DNA of 7,334 nt from a bacterium (GTDB lineage: Bacteria; Verrucomicrobiota; Verrucomicrobiae; Opitutales; Opitutaceae). Below, piece after piece: positions 5,965 through 7,334 of the stretch. The notes under the pieces were generated by a model that was given only the letters and a program-made list of their open reading frames with translations, made no database searches and was not told the DNA's origin. Numbering within the stretch: position 1 is the first letter of the stretch; every line of letters starts with the position of its first letter. Location: contig JAJXYI010000547.1 in assembly GCA_021780625.1 (NCBI GenBank), positions 1 to 7,334 of the forward strand, given 5' to 3'. A program made the translations under genes and the position numbers.

Positions 5965-6138
5965 TTGAACAGAAGCTCACGAAGGTAACGAAGCGCTTGG
6001 TCGCGGATTCGCCCGAAGGGCATGGCAACGGGATGAGGCCTTGGGAAATTGAAAATTGTCCCGACGCCACAGAACGCCGTCCTGCCAACCCGGGCGCCAC
6101 CCAGCTCCAGACGCTTCGTTCACTTCGTTTCTGTTCAA
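5965..6138. repeat. Large imperfect inverted repeat between convergent genes
   Basis: The left arm (5965-5995) and the inverted right arm (6112-6138) both read TTGAACAGAA, then ACGAAG, two variable bases and AACGAAGCG. The left arm has four extra bases (GCTC), and there are two mismatched positions in the shared 27. Within each arm CGAAG occurs twice. The 116-base interior contains no gene. The right arm overlaps the stop codon of the minus-strand GH3-like gene. No flanking target-site duplication is obvious. It could be a bidirectional terminator for the convergent genes, a MITE-like element, or a paired member of a genome-wide intergenic repeat family. I recall CGAAG-rich intergenic repeats from Opitutaceae but cannot check this. 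Confidence 0.7.
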
Positions 6139-7334
6139 CCGATCAAGTTTCCGCTGGAAATTTGCGCCAGCGCGTCGGCAACCTGGCGGTCGCTGCGGCA
6201 GCGGGGCATCTTGTTCTGTCCGCCCCACTTCCCGTTTTGCTGCATCCATCGATCGAATACCTCCGCCGGCACCCGGCGGACGACCGGCCGGTCCAGGCCG
6301 CCGCCCTGGCGTTTTGCCGCGTAATCCTCGTTCGCCCGCGCGAGCTCCGCATCGAGCCGGGCCGCGAGCGATTCGCCCTCCTCCGCGCCACCCAGCCGGT
6401 CCGCGATCCACCACTCGTGCCTTCCCCGCCGCCGCCCGGCGGTCTCGTCGATGAAGAGCGGTGCCACGTGAAACTGCCCGGCGCGTCCGGAATCGACCGC
6501 GGCCAGCAGGGCGTCGGTGAGCTCCTTCTCGATGACGTGCTCGCCAAACGCGCTCAACTGCAGCCGGGTCCGGCCGGCATAGACGAGCCTCGGGGGATTG
6601 AGCGACGTGAACCGCACGACGTCCCCGATCGCGTAGCGACACAGGCCCGCCGGGGTCGTCATGACCAGCGCGTAATCCTCGCCCTCGCGCACCCCCTCGA
6701 GCGGGACCGCATGGACACCGCTTTCCTCCGGGTGGTCCGCATCGAACATATCCAGCGGCACGAACTCGTAATGGATTCCCTGCGACACCATCAGCCGTAG
6801 GCCCGCCTCCGTGGATTCGTCCTGGGCCGCGATGAATCCCTCCGACGCGGGATAAACCTCGTGGAATCCGACGCCAGGCCCCAGCGCCGCCTCGAGATCC
6901 CGCCTAAACGGACCGATCGGCACGCCTCCGTGAATGCAGCACTCGAGTCCCGGCCAGATCTCACGCAGCGTCGCGGCCGGGCGCCCCGCGGCCCCGGAGG
7001 CCCGCCGGAGCTCCTCTGCCAGGACCAGGAGCCAGCTCGGAATGCCGGCCACCACGGCAATGTCGCGGTCCAGCGTGCGCGCCGCGACCGCCCGGATTTT
7101 TGCGGGCCAGTCGCTCATCCGGGCAATCTCGAGCCCGGGCTCGTACAGCAGGGCGGAGACCCAGCCCGGCATGTTCAGGGCCGTGATACCGCTCAGGTCA
7201 CCGGCGAACCCGGTCGGCAGGCCCCGTGCCCGCGGAATGGAGGTGAGCGCCGTCGATCCCCCGAGAAACAAATGCCGGCCTCCGAAGACGCGTCCGCCGC
7301 CGCGCCGCACGGCGAGCTGGAACAGCGATTGGAG
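6135..7334 (-). CDS. GH3-family acyl-acid-amido synthetase homologue, N-terminus beyond right edge
   Basis: This frame is open from the right edge and stops at 6137-6135, giving 399 residues of what is normally a protein of about 500 or more. It belongs to the GH3 branch of the adenylate-forming enzymes. Features, numbered from the edge, are a FGGRHLFLGGST-like segment near 17-28, CIHGG before the second half, YPASEGF (161-167), LCRYAIGDVVRF (231-242) and GGQNKMPRC (371-379). The last matches the C-terminal lysine motif of plant GH3 enzymes (QYKxPR). The first ATP-binding motif, near the N-terminus, lies outside. Plant GH3 proteins conjugate amino acids to jasmonate or auxin through acyl-adenylates. 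Bacterial members are poorly characterised and no auxin link should be assumed. GTG at 7310 is not the start, since family sequence continues upstream of it. It is convergent with plcP and probably not part of that operon. Confidence 0.82.
   Translation of the reverse strand, partial: LQSLFQLAVRRGGGRVFGGRHLFLGGSTALTSIPRARGLPTGFAGDLSGITALNMPGWVSALLYEPGLEIARMSDWPAKIRAVAARTLDRDIAVVAGIPSWLLVLAEELRRASGAAGRPAATLREIWPGLECCIHGGVPIGPFRRDLEAALGPGVGFHEVYPASEGFIAAQDESTEAGLRLMVSQGIHYEFVPLDMFDADHPEESGVHAVPLEGVREGEDYALVMTTPAGLCRYAIGDVVRFTSLNPPRLVYAGRTRLQLSAFGEHVIEKELTDALLAAVDSGRAGQFHVAPLFIDETAGRRRGRHEWWIADRLGGAEEGESLAARLDAELARANEDYAAKRQGGGLDRPVVRRVPAEVFDRWMQQNGKWGGQNKMPRCRSDRQVADALAQISSGNLIG

Noticed and set aside
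4997..6100. Minus-strand frame (367 codons) opposite plcP
   Set aside because: It mirrors the conserved plcP coding frame and runs through the inverted repeat; its composition is Val/Glu/Asp/Gly-rich with no motif.
5997..6800. Plus-strand frame (267 codons) opposite the GH3-like gene
   Set aside because: It is antisense to conserved GH3 motifs, and its start lies within the inverted-repeat region.
1..7334. CRISPR array, tRNA or rRNA genes, insertion-sequence transposase
   Set aside because: No regularly spaced repeats, tRNA-like cloverleaf or transposase motifs were noticed; the only repeat element is the inverted pair at 5965-6138.

Overview
This is a high-GC bacterial window with compact, overlapping genes and almost no recognisable Shine-Dalgarno sites. 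The LysR helix-turn-helix (PYGIQQPAIS) and the intergenic CGAAG-type repeat remind me of Verrucomicrobiota, probably Opitutaceae. That placement is a family-level impression, not a search result.

Layout, left to right. (1) 1-717, minus strand: N-terminal 239 residues of an MFS carrier resembling the lysophospholipid transporter LplT; it runs off the left edge. (2) 718-980: non-coding divergent spacer with two small GC hairpins and one AT-rich near-palindrome. (3) 981-1856, plus: a complete LysR-type regulator. (4) 1857-1946: a short spacer dense in signals. It holds 11-bp-phased TCGTCAC-like repeats, an opposite-facing PHO-box-like pair, a GTGAC/GTCAC palindrome and a perfect 9-bp hairpin touching the next start. 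(5) 1947-5953, plus: four genes overlapping by 4, 1 and 8 bases. They encode a GT4 glycosyltransferase, a GT28/MGDG-synthase-like glycosyltransferase, a diacylglycerol-kinase-family lipid kinase and a PlcP-like metallophosphoesterase. (6) 5965-6138: a large imperfect inverted repeat between convergent genes. (7) 6135-7334, minus: a GH3-family acyl-acid-amido synthetase homologue, cut at its N-terminus by the right edge.

The main result is the four-gene unit, which reads as a membrane-lipid remodelling operon. PlcP-type enzymes cleave phospholipids to diacylglycerol (DAG) plus a phosphorylated head group. The two glycosyltransferases could convert DAG to phosphorus-free glycolipids, and the kinase could return DAG to phosphatidic acid. 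PlcP plus a DAG glycosyltransferase is the known phosphate-starvation strategy in several proteobacteria. Here the set is expanded and preceded by what may be PhoB-type direct repeats. The LplT-like carrier next door extends the phospholipid theme. The functional assignments rest on visible motifs; substrates, products and phosphate control are inferences.
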